Notes under the pieces: generated by a model
What the model was told of the DNA's origin: nothing
The model's input: only the letters and a program-made list of their open reading frames with translations
The model's database searches: none
Source: Ailurus styani
Lineage: Eukaryota; Chordata; Mammalia; Carnivora; Ailuridae
Direction of reading: 5' to 3'
Length of the DNA stretch: 64,000 nt
Assembly (NCBI GenBank): GCA_002007465.1
Contig: LNAC01000163.1
Location: 372,137 to 436,136 of the forward strand
Translations under genes and position numbers: made by a program
Shown here: one piece after another, positions 44,737 to 56,279 of the stretch
Layout of the letters: each line of letters opens with the position of its first letter
How positions within the stretch are numbered: position 1 is the first letter of the stretch

Positions 44737-45715
44737 AAATAATCTGTATCCTAAAGGAAGGAAAAAGAAGTAATGCTTTCATGCCTTGGTGAAAAATTAT
44801 GACCCAATTTTAAAATGGATATAATAGAATGTTACTGAGATAATTTTACAGTATTTATAATCAAAGTATCTCTCTAAATATCTTATTTGCATTTACAGTT
44901 TTTTTCCCCAAGATTGTTAACTAATGTTAACTATTTACATGCTTTTTTGAATGTCATCTAAATAAATAGTTTGTTATTTTGAGGAAAGTGCAACAATTTA
45001 GTATTTGACCTGCTTTTAATGTAAAAACTATTATTAGTTGTAGTAATATTGGTTCATTTGTTTCTGAGTTCAGAGAAAAGTCATTTCTTTCCACTCATAC
45101 CTTCCATCTTCAATTTCCTATTCTTTTAAAAAAAAGTAATAATTAGAACCCACAATTCTCAGAAATTTTTGAAGGTTAGAAAGCTGTGTGTCCTTTTACA
45201 TTCCAAACATACAGGCAGACACATACCTACCCACCTTTAAAATTGTATTTTTTGGATAATTTTAAAAATTGGTTAAAAGCATCAAAGAAATAAGGTACAT
45301 TAAAATATGAGGTTCTTTTCTTAAATCCTTTGCAGTTGAGAAAATTTTGAGGAACAAAGTATCTTAGGGTGTCTTGATAATTCTTACTATGTCCATGTGT
45401 CTTCTGGTACATTGCTGTAGTGGACCAGCAGCATAGGATGTAAAGGCAGATAATATATTTTATGCACGTATTTATATCCATCTCTCCTATGTTAACATTA
45501 ATTCTGATCAAGCTCTGGGAAACAAGTTACTCTTCATACTGTTGTTGAGAATCACTGCTGTAATGTTCTATTTTTGACCTCACAGACTGCCTTCAGAAGT
45601 TTAAGAGGAGTCTTGTTAGTATGTTTTTCTATGGACTATAACTTTTGTGATATTCTCAAGTCATCTTGAATCTTTCTAAATATTTAAAAATCATTCCTCT
45701 AGTGAAAATTATATG
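44737..45715. other. Non-coding stretch
   Basis: I see no gene or assignable repeat. Confidence 0.5.
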
Positions 45716-45870
45716 GACTTGGAGATCGTACTTAGCTGGATTCATTTCCTGGACCTGCCAGGTACTGCCTGTGTGGGCTTAGGAAATTTATTTAACCTAT
45801 CTAGGACTCTTTATCATTAGACTATGGTATAAACTAGATGACAGAACCTATGTAAAACCCACATATAGCA
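45716..45870 (+). repeat. MIR
   Basis: 'cttggagatcgtacttagctggattcatttcctggacctgccaggtactgcctgtgtgggcttaggaaatttatttaacctatc' matches the MIR core and its 'TGTGACCTTGGGCAAGT' segment. Confidence 0.72.
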
Positions 45871-46289
45871 CCTTCCTTGTTGGTCATTTACCCCATTTCA
45901 AGTCTGTTATTCTGCTGTAGTTACAAAATTTGTCTTTCACCTGGACATGTACTTGCTTTGAGTAAAGACTTTATTTCCCAGTTTTCGTGGTTGTGGTCAT
46001 GGGAAAATGGAAGTGTTATATATAGGATATGGAAGTTTTATAAATTACGTTGCTGAATAAATTTATTTGGTCAAACAGGTACAGAATGTCTCAAGCCCTC
46101 AAGCATATAGAAACACTCTTATCAAACAGAATAATTCAGGGGCTCAGAGATTATCTCCTAGGACTGGCCAAGAGATATTTGAGCTTTTAAATATTCAAAG
46201 ATGGAGTAACTCAGGCCTACTGAGGCAACTCTCCTACTCACCTCTGTATCTCCTTCCTTATGGTGTAAGTGGAAGTATGCTGGGGTTGT
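45871..46289. other. Non-coding stretch
   Basis: I see no gene or assignable repeat. Confidence 0.5.
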
Positions 46290-46329
46290 GACCTAATTTT
46301 CCATCTGTATTCTCTCTTGCTTTCATCTC

Positions 46330-46865
46330 ATTGCACACTTCATTTGCCCAAGATGTTTCTGTTCCTTTAACTTCTCTTTCTTTTCTACCTCTTCCCAAAT
46401 CCAATTCAGGAAAAAAATCTCTATTCTTCCTTCAGCCACAATCCTATTTCCATCCTCTTTTATATGGTCAAATTGCTTGAAATATGTCTTTATACTGGTC
46501 TCTCTATATTTCTTCATTTCTCATTAATTGCTACTCAGCTATTACTGAATTGATGATACTCTATAGAAATCACCAGTGAAGGGCGCGGTGGGTCAGTCAT
46601 AAGCCTTTGGCTCAGTTCATGATCCCAGGGTCCTTGGTCAAGTCCCACATTGGGCTCCCTGATCAGCAGGAATCCTGCTTCTCCCTCTCCCACTCCCCTG
46701 TTTGTGTTCCCTCTCTCCCTGTGTCTTTCTCTGTCAAATAAATAAAGTAAAATATTAAAAAAGGAAAGAAAGAAATCACCAGTGACTTCTTTGTTTCTTA
46801 ACCCCAAAAAGAGTATTTCAGGATTGTTCTTATATGGGTGCAATTAAAAGTCATGGCCTCCTTCT
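46330..46865 (+). mobile_element. L2-like LINE fragment split by SINE
   Basis: 'aaatcaccagtgacttctttgtttcttaaccccaaaaagag' and the preceding 'ggtcaaattgc' region resemble the L2/CR1-clade RT region ('TCACCAGTGACCTCCTTGTTGC...'). It is very decayed. The CAN-SINE at 46580-46770 sits inside it. No intact RT motif. Confidence 0.42.
46580..46770 (+). mobile_element. CAN-SINE
   Basis: Perfect 15-bp TSD AGAAATCACCAGTGA (46565-46579 and 46771-46785). The head is short of a few bases (GGGCGCGGTGGGTCAG) and the body is of the non-mustelid older type. Confidence 0.95.
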
Positions 46866-46872
46866 ATACCAA

Positions 46873-47151
46873 AAATAAAAATAACAGTACTGTGTTGTCC
46901 CTGTGTTGAAGACATTTTAGAAATGCTATGTAAAAAGGTCCCACAGAATCAGAAAATCGTGGGAGGTGGGCAGTGGGATCCAACACTGTGGAGGCATCAC
47001 AGGAAAATTCATAAGTAATCACATATTTTAGTTGGCCTGAAAAATGGGTAGATTAACATTTCTGAAGTGAGGGAATGAATGCCAGGAAGAAGAATCATGC
47101 AGAAGTGGAAATTTTTACCCTATGTTTAGAGAATTTCAGGCATAGTCTATA
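46873..47151. repeat. About 278-bp inverted repeat, left arm
   Basis: The reverse complement of 53251-53527 at roughly nine bases in ten by eye, including runs of 20 or more identical bases ('CATTTCTAAAATGTCTTC', 'TTACTTATGAATTTTCCTG'). It is not a SINE, L1 or MaLR I recognise. Reverse orientation relative to the right arm, 6.1 kb apart. Confidence 0.9.
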
Positions 47152-47441
47152 TGTGTTGTGGAGAAATAAATATCAGGTGATAGAATTTGTGGAGGAGAAT
47201 TAGGTTGGAATCAAATAATGCAAGATTAGTATAGATACTATAGTATTTTGACCTTTTCAATTTGGGGAAGTTTAGGGTGTTGAAGGAAAATAGTTGTATC
47301 TGCCAGACTGAGTGCAAAGAGAACCTAAAGCAAGTAGATTAAGTAGGAAGCTCTTACAATAATCTTAATAAAAATCTTAATAAAAATAGATAGAATTAAG
47401 ATGACCAGATGGTTCAAAGAACATTCACAGATGGAATTTTA
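47152..47441. other. Non-coding stretch
   Basis: 'aagtagattaagtaggaagctcttacaataatcttaat' (47332) faintly resembles an old mammalian repeat. No gene. Confidence 0.4.
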
Positions 47442-47456
47442 GAATGAAATGGAGAG

Positions 47457-47657
47457 GGTGCCTGGGTGGCTCAGTGGGTTAAAGCCTCTGCTTTCGGCTC
47501 AGGTCATGATCTCAGAGTCCTGGGATGGAGGCCTGTGTCAGGCTCTCTGCTCAGCGGGGAGCCTGTTTCCTCCTCTCCCTGCCTCTCTGCCTGCCTCTCT
47601 GCCTACTTGTAATCTCTCTCTCTGTGTCAAATAAATAAATAAAATCTTAAAAAAAAG
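47457..47657 (+). mobile_element. CAN-SINE, young
   Basis: TSD GAATGAAATGGAGAG (47442-47456) and GAGTGAAATGGAGAG (47658-47672), with one mismatch. Confidence 0.96.
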
Positions 47658-47672
47658 GAGTGAAATGGAGAG

Positions 47673-48384
47673 AATAATTTTCCAAAAGTTTGGTAATGAA
47701 TGCCAGGTCCTGATTTTCATATTGCTTTATTAACCATACCTTCACAAAAATTTTGATTCCAACTCTAGTGTGCTAGACAAGATTCTTATTTAAGAATAAT
47801 TTCAACCTTTCTATTTTGAAGGTTCAAAATATTTATAAGTGCTATTGTTAGACATTAGAATGGTCCCTCTCAAATTCTATTATAGCACCTAGTTGAGATT
47901 TAAGAAAGTTATAAACTACGCTTCCCAGATTCCCTTGCAACTACTAATCTGAATATTCCTCTAGTAGAAGAACTCTTCTGAGACTTACAAAGAAGAAATG
48001 AGAAGAAAATAATTTTGCTGTTTTCTGGCTATTATTACTGGTCACAAACATTTTAGCAATGTCTTCTAGAGTTTCTTGGTAGCCAGGGATGGTAAAAACA
48101 TTACTCCTATATCATGGTAGATCGATTGTTTGCCCCAGAATTAGTAGCTTCCCCAAATTTCAGGATCTGTTTTTTATGGGAGTCATATGAAAAGTGCAGA
48201 GCATAATTTGATTCTGTAATCATTTCACTGATTTTGTTTAAAATATCTAGGATGGTGTCCCTGTTGTTTGCACTGAACTCTGTCTCACAATTAGGTTTAT
48301 GTTAGGGAATATACAAATAATTTCAACTTCACATTCTTGAAAAATTACTACATATAACCCCCCAAACTAGTACTATGTGGAGAT
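47673..48384. other. Non-coding stretch
   Basis: A segment near 47915-47950 ('aaactacgcttcccagattcccttgcaact') resembles the start of an MLT1-type LTR, weakly. No gene. Confidence 0.4.
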
Positions 48385-49045
48385 TTTAAACACTGTAATT
48401 GAGGTATAATTAATATGCCATCAAATCATGTTAACATATTAATGCACATTAACATGTACAGTGTAGATTTTTTAGTATATTCACAAAGTTGCACATCCAT
48501 TACCACTAATTCCAGAATATAGTCATCAACCCAGAAACCCTGTACCCGTTAAAAGTCACTTCCCATTTCCCCCCTCTTCATATCTTGCTAATAACCACTA
48601 ATTTACTTTCTGTCTCAATGAATTTACTTATTTTGAAGATTTCATATGATTGGAATCATATAATAAGTGACCTGGCTTATTTACTTAGCATAATGTTTTC
48701 AAAGTTCATTCATGTTTAGCATGTATCAGTATTTTACTCCTTTTTATGTCTAATATTCCATTACACATATATATCATATTTACCCATTCATGAGATGATG
48801 AACATTTGGGTTATTTCCACATTTTGGCTCCTATAAAGCATGCTGCAATGAACATGTTTTTGTGATGACATGGGTTTTCAGTTCTTCTGGTAATATATCT
48901 AGGAGTAGAATCACTGGGTCATATGGTAATTGTTGTTTAAAGAACTCCAAAACTGTTTTCCACAGCAGCTATATCATTTTACATTCCTATCAGCAATGCA
49001 GAAATTTCCAATTTCTCCACACCCTTATCATCACTTGCTGTTAAC
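48385..49045 (-). mobile_element. L1M LINE, reverse
   Basis: 'actgtaattgaggtataattaatatgcc', 'aatttacttattttgaagatttcatatgattggaatcatataa', 'aaaactgttttccacagcagctatatc' follow an L1M 3' UTR and ORF2 end in reverse. Heavily mutated. Confidence 0.82.
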
Positions 49046-49555
49046 CACTTCTATATGGAAACTTTGTAGCAGACATGAACTTTACTTATGACAGCAGGAG
49101 TTTTGTGATAGATAGACAAGTATTTGGTAAAAATGAAGGATGATGCATGAAAGGTAATGACAAAAAAGAAGACAAAAAGAGCCAAAGACTTAAAAAATTA
49201 GAAATTGTGGATTCCTAGTAATAATTAATCATGAATTACCCTTACACTACATTTGCCTATCAATTTGGTGAGCATATTTTCCAAAAACACAGATAATTTG
49301 AAAAAAATCTATTTTTTAATGAATAAAAATTATAAAATCTAAACATTATCAAAACATTTAGGTTATATTTTCATACTTAAAGGATTTCTTTCAGAAATAG
49401 CCATACACACAGGAGAAATGAAAATCAGTTATACATTTTCTATGATCTCTTTTTTCTATTTATTAACTGTCACTTCACTGTAGAAATTTCATAGTGTCTG
49501 TTTTCAAATGTTTTAAAATTTCCCTTAATAGCACAACCTAGAGGCAGACATTGTA
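49046..49555. other. Non-coding stretch
   Basis: I see no gene or assignable repeat. Confidence 0.5.
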
Positions 49556-49558
49556 ATT

Positions 49559-49561
49559 ATT

Positions 49562-49603
<42 letters not shown>
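49559..49603. repeat. TTTA microsatellite
   Basis: About eleven TTTA units, nearly perfect. Confidence 0.95.
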
Positions 49604-49606
<3 letters not shown>

Positions 49607-49609
49607 CTT

Positions 49610-49720
49610 TTTAAGAACGTAGAGATTGGAATCAAAGGAAGTTAAATCCTGGCTCTGGCACTTAAAAGCTATGATCTGTATGTCAATTTATTTTTACTTA
49701 ATATCCAGTTTATAAATAGG
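49610..49720 (+). repeat. MIR
   Basis: 'gattggaatcaaaggaagttaaatcctggctctggcacttaaaagctatgatctg' matches the MIR core ('AATCCTGGCTCTGCCACTTA'). Confidence 0.75.
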
Positions 49721-50400
49721 GGTCCAGTTTGGAAATAGGGGATATTATATTTTATATGCAAATGATTACTTAAGGGAAAAAAGAAATATTAGATATAATA
49801 TGGGCTTTAGAATAAAAGCTAGCAAACATCAACTCCATAATGCATCATGACTATTTTACCAGCTACCCATTTATCTAGAAAGGTTTTTAATCCTATACTT
49901 ATTTCATAATGTGGTACATATTTAATATTGCAGCAAAAATTATTCTTCACTTAACATTTCATCATAGATATGTTCCCAGACAATTAAAAATTTCCTTAAA
50001 CACAATTTGGTTGTCTGGCTAATAGTCTCTATTTGGAAAATCGTTTGTTAAATATGTAAATGATGGCATGCTTTTAACTTATAGGCATTAAAATTATTAT
50101 GTAATAAATATGTCTGAATTGTTCTCCATATTTTTGAATTATTTTCTAAAAAAGAGGAATTCATTAAAAGTCTATTTGCCTTAAAATATATGGATACATT
50201 CAATACTCTTCACCTGTATCACCAAAATTAAACATAAAGATTTTAAACCATCATTTTTAAGTGAATTAATAGACTGTTTTAGAACAATTTTAAATTCAAA
50301 TAAAAATTGAGGTTGTACAGAGATTGCTATATACTGTCCTTCCTTCATATACATTTCCCCTAATAATAACATCTTGCACTTGATTAGTACATCTTGTATT
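49721..50400. other. Non-coding stretch
   Basis: I see no gene or assignable repeat. Confidence 0.5.
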
Positions 50401-50416
50401 AAAATCTTACATTTGA

Positions 50417-50603
50417 GGGCGCCTGGGTGGCTCAGTGGTTTAAAGCCTCTGCCTTCAGCTCAGGTCATGATCTCAGAGTCCTGGGATCAAGGCCCCCATG
50501 GGGCTCTCTGCTCAGCAGTGAGCCTGCTTCCTCCTCTCTCTTTGCCTGCCTCTCTGCCTATTTGTGATCTCTCCCTGTCAAATAAATAAATAAAATCTTT
50601 AAA
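50417..50603 (+). mobile_element. CAN-SINE, young
   Basis: TSD AAAATCTTACATTTGA (50401-50416) and AAAATCTCACATTTGA (50604-50619), with one mismatch. Confidence 0.97.
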
Positions 50604-50619
50604 AAAATCTCACATTTGA

Positions 50620-51005
50620 TACAATTAATGAACGACTAGTGTTTTCATCTTATTAACTAATGTTCATTTCTTCTATTGATTTGTACATTACAATGTTTGA
50701 AAATAAACAAAAATAAAATCTACAGATGAAGCTTTGGTTGTATATATACCTATGGCAGGGATGGTATTTTAGCCTCACTCTGCCATGGAGCAATAATCCC
50801 ATTCTTAAAATACCCATATAAATAAATCAGTAGATGGTACATTTTAGTACAATAATCACAATCAATTAATGAATGTAATCTATTTTTGCTATTGTATTAA
50901 GTATATTAAATCATCCAAGGCAAAACATAATCAATGGGCATTTATTAAAGCATAAATGTAAACCACAGCATTTGTAATAATGTTAATTAAAAAATAACAA
51001 TAGAG
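50620..51005. other. AT-rich non-coding stretch
   Basis: I see no gene or assignable repeat. Confidence 0.5.
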
Positions 51006-51009
51006 CTAA

Positions 51010-51245
51010 TAATAATGATAAATTTTTTGAGAACTTACCTGTTACTAGATCCTTGTACTTTATACACATTGCTTCATATGAGTCTCTTAGTATCATAAAG
51101 ATCTAGTATTTATTACTCTATTTTACAGATGAAGAAAGTAATACTTAAACAGGGATTGAATAAAATACCTTGAGCATCACATGGGTAGTATACTGCCGAC
51201 GTGGGATTTGAAACAAACCATCTGATTCCAAAGACTATTATACTA
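51010..51245 (-). repeat. MIR, reverse
   Basis: 'cctgttactagatccttgtactttatacacattgcttcatatgagtctc...attttacagatgaagaaag...gatttgaaacaaaccatctgattcc' is a nearly full reversed MIR. Confidence 0.75.
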
Positions 51246-52385
51246 TAGTCACAAATTGATACTTGGTATTTTCCTTCTGCAAACTCCCTAAAAACTTTCT
51301 AAATCACACAAATTTCTGTGTAAACAGAAATTGAACTAAAAATTTACTTTTTATAACTTGTGAAAGTAATATAATATTGAATAATGAAGACTTTAAGCAA
51401 AATGTATGCTGAATGTGATTCAGTGGCTACTAAGTATTGTCTACTTTCTCTATTAATGGAACTTAATAGAGTTCAAGCAGGCCATCCCTGGTCCCCATTT
51501 ACTGTGAATTTCTTTTTCTTTTTTTTTAAATCACAAAATTGTTTATAAAATTACAGTGGATGTGCATCTGTGCCAAGAAAGGATGAAATCTTCCACCACT
51601 GCAAACAACATTTATTTATATACAGGTCATTTATTCCAGCTGCCCAGACATGACTGCTTATATTGTTTGTCTGGAAACAACTGGAAATAATTCATGAATC
51701 TCATAAAAATTAGCTAATCTTTACTAATTAGTGGTGGGTTTCTGCAACATGATAAATTGTCTTTTCTTACCATGTGTCTATAAATAATTTAAAACATCCT
51801 TTAACACATTAAGGAGAAAAATAACCACCTTTTTTTTAAATTTGTAGGTTAGCAAACTGGAGTCTAGAGAGAGTTTAAAGATATTTTAGGGAAATTTGTT
51901 TCAGTCACAAAATTAAAATAAAAGTTTATGTACGAGTTTCAAATCATCAACTATCTAATAAAAGTAATTCCTGTAATTGATAAAATAAAGACCAGCCTCA
52001 TTAGAAGATAATATGAGTGTAATTACCAAAGGAAATATCTCAGGGATAAAAATGTTGATTCTTCAGTAAGGTATAAGAACATATGGAACATGTGGTAGTA
52101 GGCAACTGCATTTATGAAAGCATCTCAATCTCAATCTCAGTTGATATTTAATTTTTTAAAAAGTAGTCCTTGATGAAAATTTTAAACATATTTAAAAATA
52201 TATTTTAAAAGATAAAATTAAATAATTTGTGGATTACATTCATCTATGTTCTAAAGGCTCTGAGAGATAATAGTGGCTATAATTTATTAAGAAGTTATTT
52301 CACTGATTATGCTAAGGACTTTGGTTATTAAGAATGTATAATATTAAGACCTCATTCTTTAGAAAGAAAACCAGAAGAAATAAAA
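51246..52385. other. Non-coding stretch
   Basis: A T-rich start followed by AATAAATG-type wording at 51523-51690 (minus strand) could be the 3' end of a retrocopy, but I found no TSD or coding part. No other feature. Confidence 0.4.
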
Positions 52386-52429
52386 TATAAGACGTAACAA
52401 CATGTTATTACCTACATGAACAATGCACT

Positions 52430-52980
52430 TACTGAAGGATTCATAGCAGAGTTATGTCTGAGAGGAGTCTTGAGGGATAAGAATTTCAAGAGTGGCTCTA
52501 GGTATGGGAAGAACATTTTGTGGGTAAGAAAAAAGGAAATCATTGTGTACATGTAGGAGCATAGAAATACTTGAGTATTATTGAAGAAATGGTTGGAAAG
52601 GAAGAAAAGTCAACTAAGAAGTTATTTTGAAAACATGAACTGGTGGTATTCTTTGGGGAAAACCCCCCCAAAATATAATCATTCAGTCCTTCATTGAAGA
52701 AATTGTTGTCTCAGTAAGTCCCAGCCATTGAAGTTATGAAGTAAATTATAGTTTATTGGGAAATGTAGACTAATAAATAGGCTGTGAAATTATAATCGGG
52801 TAAATTCTACATTAAGGTAAGTCCTTTGGGAGGACACAGAAACACATAGGAGAGTCACCATTGTAAGTTATCCATAGGTTAAGTATGTTAAGACTAAGCT
52901 CATAAATAACTGGGGAAACAGTATTCAAAAGAGCAGAAATAGCATATGCAAAACATACAAACTAACAACAATCATGCTGC
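52430..52980 (+). repeat. Ancient mammalian repeat fragments, family not assigned
   Basis: 'gagaggagtcttgagggataagaatttcaagagtggctctaggtatgggaagaac' and 'gagcagaaatagcatatgcaaaac' recall an old repeat with 'TGAGTCTTGAAGGATGAGTAGGAG...AACAGCATGTGCAAAGG'. It appears as two decayed pieces. Confidence 0.4.
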
Positions 52981-53029
52981 ATCCAAGTCCTTCTATATGC
53001 CCAGAAAACTGAGAATAAAGAATAAGATT

Positions 53030-53250
53030 ATTTTTTTCAAAGAAAATTAAGTTCATGGACTTTGGTATTTAATAGATAGTGGTTCAAGTCCAAGGACTTA
53101 ATAATTAGTTGTTAAGCCTTAGTCAAGTTAATTGACTTCTCTTAACTAACGTATTTTCCTCTGTAAAATGTAGATAATAACAGTGGCTTTCACAAGGAGC
53201 ATTGTAGGAATTACAGGGAATTATATAATTTATGCTCAGCCTCTTGCTTG
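53030..53250 (+). repeat. MIR
   Basis: 'tagatagtggttcaagtccaaggacttaataattag...gccttagtcaagttaattgacttctcttaactaacgtattttcctctgtaaaatgtagataataac' follows MIR in order to its 3' part. Confidence 0.78.
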
Positions 53251-53527
53251 TATAGACTGTGCCTGGAATTCTCTAACCATAGGGTAAAAATGTCCACTTC
53301 TGCATGTTTCTTCTTCCTGGCATTCACTCCCTCACTTCAGAAATGTTAATCTACCCTTTTTTCAGACCAACTAAAATATGTGATTACTTATGAATTTTCC
53401 TGGCATGCCTCCACAGTGTTGGATCCCACCCCCACCCTGCAATTTTTTGATTCTGTGGGACCTTTTTACATAGCATTTCTAAAATGTCTTCAATGCAGTG
53501 ACAGCATAGTACCTTTATTTTTATTTC
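53251..53527. repeat. About 278-bp inverted repeat, right arm
   Basis: Partner of 46873-47151 in opposite orientation. It abuts a MIR at its left edge. The 53380-53592 frame overlaps it but has no recognised domain. Confidence 0.9.
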
Positions 53528-53612
53528 CACATGCCAATATTTGTCCTGATACAAAACAGATACCCAAAAATTGTTTCAATAAGAGTATGTAAACATAAGA
53601 ATAAACAAATGG

Positions 53613-54030
53613 GTGGGGTGGCTGGGTGGCTTAGTTGGTTAGGCGTCCAACACTTAGTTTCAGTTCAGGTCATGATCTCATGGGTCTTGAGATCTAGCCC
53701 ACATCAGGCTCCATGCTCAATGGGGAGTGGGATGGAGAGTCTCTTCCTCTGCCCCTCCCCCCACTCACACGAGCTCACTGTCTTTCAAATAAGTAAATAA
53801 CTCTTTATTTTTTTTTAAAGATTTTATTTATTTATTTCACAGAGGGAGAGAGATCACAAGGAGGCAGAGAGGCAGGCAGACAGAGAGAGGGGGAAGCAGG
53901 CTCCCCGGTGAGCAGGGAGCCCGATGCGGGCCTCGATCCCAGGACCCTGAGATCATGACCTGAGCCGAAAGCAGAGGCATTAACCCACTGAGCCACCCAG
54001 GCACCCAGTAAATAACTCTTTAAAAAAAGA
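53613..54030 (+). mobile_element. CAN-SINE, older, split by another SINE
   Basis: Body 53613-53807 ('gggtggcttagttggttaggcgtccaacacttag' type head, older). Its A-tail resumes at 54007-54030. The younger minus-strand SINE sits in the tail. Confidence 0.93.
53808..54006 (-). mobile_element. CAN-SINE, young, nested in the older SINE
   Basis: Perfect 16-bp TSD AGTAAATAACTCTTTA (53792-53807 and 54007-54022), copied from the older SINE's tail. Head CACCCAGGCACCC at the right. Confidence 0.97.
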
Positions 54031-55463
54031 ATCAAAAGTGGATATGGAATTTAACTGTCCCTTAACAGGTTTATAAGTAAATGTGTTTTCAGACATCAGA
54101 GTACAATCCAATGTTATGCTTCCAATTTGAAAATTTTGGCAAACTTTAAGTTCTAATTTTTAAAGTTTATATTAAGAGCCCTGGTTATCAGTTCTGCTTG
54201 ACTTGATTTGGATTTCAGCCTAATAAAAAATAACAATATTGTGATGAGGTTTCAATTAGACCTAAACACATTGGTAGAAATATTAGTAAAAGTACTTTTA
54301 AAATACTATGTGAGGGAATTAGCTTCTGACTTGTATTATTTCACATCAATAGGTGATGACTATGAAATGAAAGGCACTGGAGATAGTTTTTTTCTCATGA
54401 ACTTCTCTGACCTACTGTTAGGAATAAAAGTTAAAGTTATTTCTTATTTAAAGAAGTGTTACTAAATGAAAAATGCACACACTCAAACATATATGCATAG
54501 GAACTCACTTGGCAGTACTTACTATTTATTTTTAACCTCAGAAATGAGTCTTTATGCCATACATGCATGCCCTTGGTGACTTTACATCATCTTAAATGAG
54601 GCCATAAAGAAAGAAAGTGCCTACAGCAGGAGACTATAAATTAATGCTAGTAGGGTCTACAGAAGCACCAACTTTAAACATATAAAATTACAAAACTTGA
54701 ACTTCATTTTTCTAGTTATTATCAGCTATTATTAACAAAAATATAATTAAAATCCCTCTATGCATCCTCAAGTTTTATCTCAGAAGCCCAATAACAGGGT
54801 TACTGAATGCTGAAATACAGTATCTTTAGACTCAAAATTGCAGCAACTAACAATCTAATTGGAGACAGCCACGCATACCTGTAGGTGACTTGTCAGAACT
54901 AAAGTCCCAGTTAAGTAATTTATATCATGGTCTCTAAAAATAATAATCCCTTTTGACTTATTTATGTATACTTTGGATTTTTCCTAAATAAGAGTTTTTA
55001 AATAGAAGAATAAATAAGCCATATGCATGGAATGAATTGATAAACTTACAATAGCAAAAATAAAAAATATCCAAATATCCATCAACTGGGCATTAAGTAA
55101 ATTTCACCTAAGGAAATATTATACCTCCCTTTTTAAAAGATAATTTTTAAAACAGGTATAATTGTTCTCAAATATAAAATGAACAAGTGCTAATTATTTG
55201 ACTTGACCTATTAATAAAGGAAACAATGAGTATTAAAAAATAATTCAAAGGAGAATTCAAGGAGCAGACCTATACATGGACAATCACAAATACTGAAATA
55301 AATTTGTTAATAGATACACATTTGGCTTCTTCTGGGGTGTTTGGGGTAGAAATGAATCAGTTGTACTTTTACCAGAAAAACATTTTTTTTCACCTCTAGG
55401 GTTGTACAGCCTTCCCGATTAGGGGGGATTCCTAAGCAACATTACAGAGATAGGAAGGTCTGG
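54031..55463. other. Non-coding stretch
   Basis: A short sense L1M-like piece is possible at about 55040-55110 ('atccaaatatccatcaactgggcatt'). Otherwise no gene and no assignable repeat. The 54208-54465 frame has no known motif. Confidence 0.4.
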
Positions 55464-55478
55464 TAAAATCCAGGACTT

Positions 55479-56245
55479 CTTTTTTTAAATTATTAACATA
55501 TAATGTATTATTTGTTTCAGGGGTACGGGCCTGTGAATCATCAGTCTTACACAATTCACAGCACTCACCATAGCACATACTCTCCCCAGTGTCCATCACC
55601 CAGCCACCCTATCCTGCCCACCCCCACCCCCTCTAGCAACCCTCAGTTTGTTTCCTGAGATTAAGAGTCTCTTATGGTTTGTCTCCCTCCCCAGTCCCAT
55701 CTTGTTTCATTTTTCCCTCCCTACCCCCCATAACCCCCTTTGCCCCTCAAATTCCCTCATATCAGAGAGATCATATGATAATTGTCTTTCTCTGATTGAC
55801 TTATTTCACTTACCATAATACCCTCTAGTTTCATCCACACCATTGCAAATGGCAAGATTTGGGGTTTTTTGATGGCTGCATAGTATTCCATTGTATATAT
55901 ATACACCACATCTTCTTTATCCATTCATCTGTTGATGGACATCTAGGCTCTTTCCTTAGTTTGGCTATTGTGGACATTGCTGCTATTCGGGTGCATGTTC
56001 CCCTTCAGATCACTACGTTTGTATCTTTAGGGTAAATACCCAGTAGTGTGATTGCAGGGTCATAGGGTAGCTCTATTTTCAACTTTTTGAGGAACCTCCA
56101 TACTGTTTTCTGGAGTGGCTGTACCAGTTGCATTCCCACCAACAATGTAGGAGGGTTCCCCTTTCTCCACATCCTTGCCAACACCTGTTGTTTCCAGACT
56201 GGTTAATTTTAGCCATTCTGACTGGTATGAGGTGGTATCTCACTG
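55479..56245 (-). mobile_element. L1, 5'-truncated, reverse
   Basis: TSD TAAAATCCAGGACTT (55464-55478) and TAAAACCCAGGATTT (56246-56260), with two mismatches. The order of 3' UTR and ORF2 end matches the L1 at 31233-32016, and the length is similar. Older, by TSD and base changes. Confidence 0.93.
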
Positions 56246-56279
56246 TAAAACCCAGGATTTGTTGAGTTAAGGTAATGGT

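Noticed and set aside
46863..47151. TCTATA at both ends of the left inverted-repeat arm as a TSD
   Set aside because: At the 47146-47151 end these bases also match the right arm, so they belong to the repeat itself.
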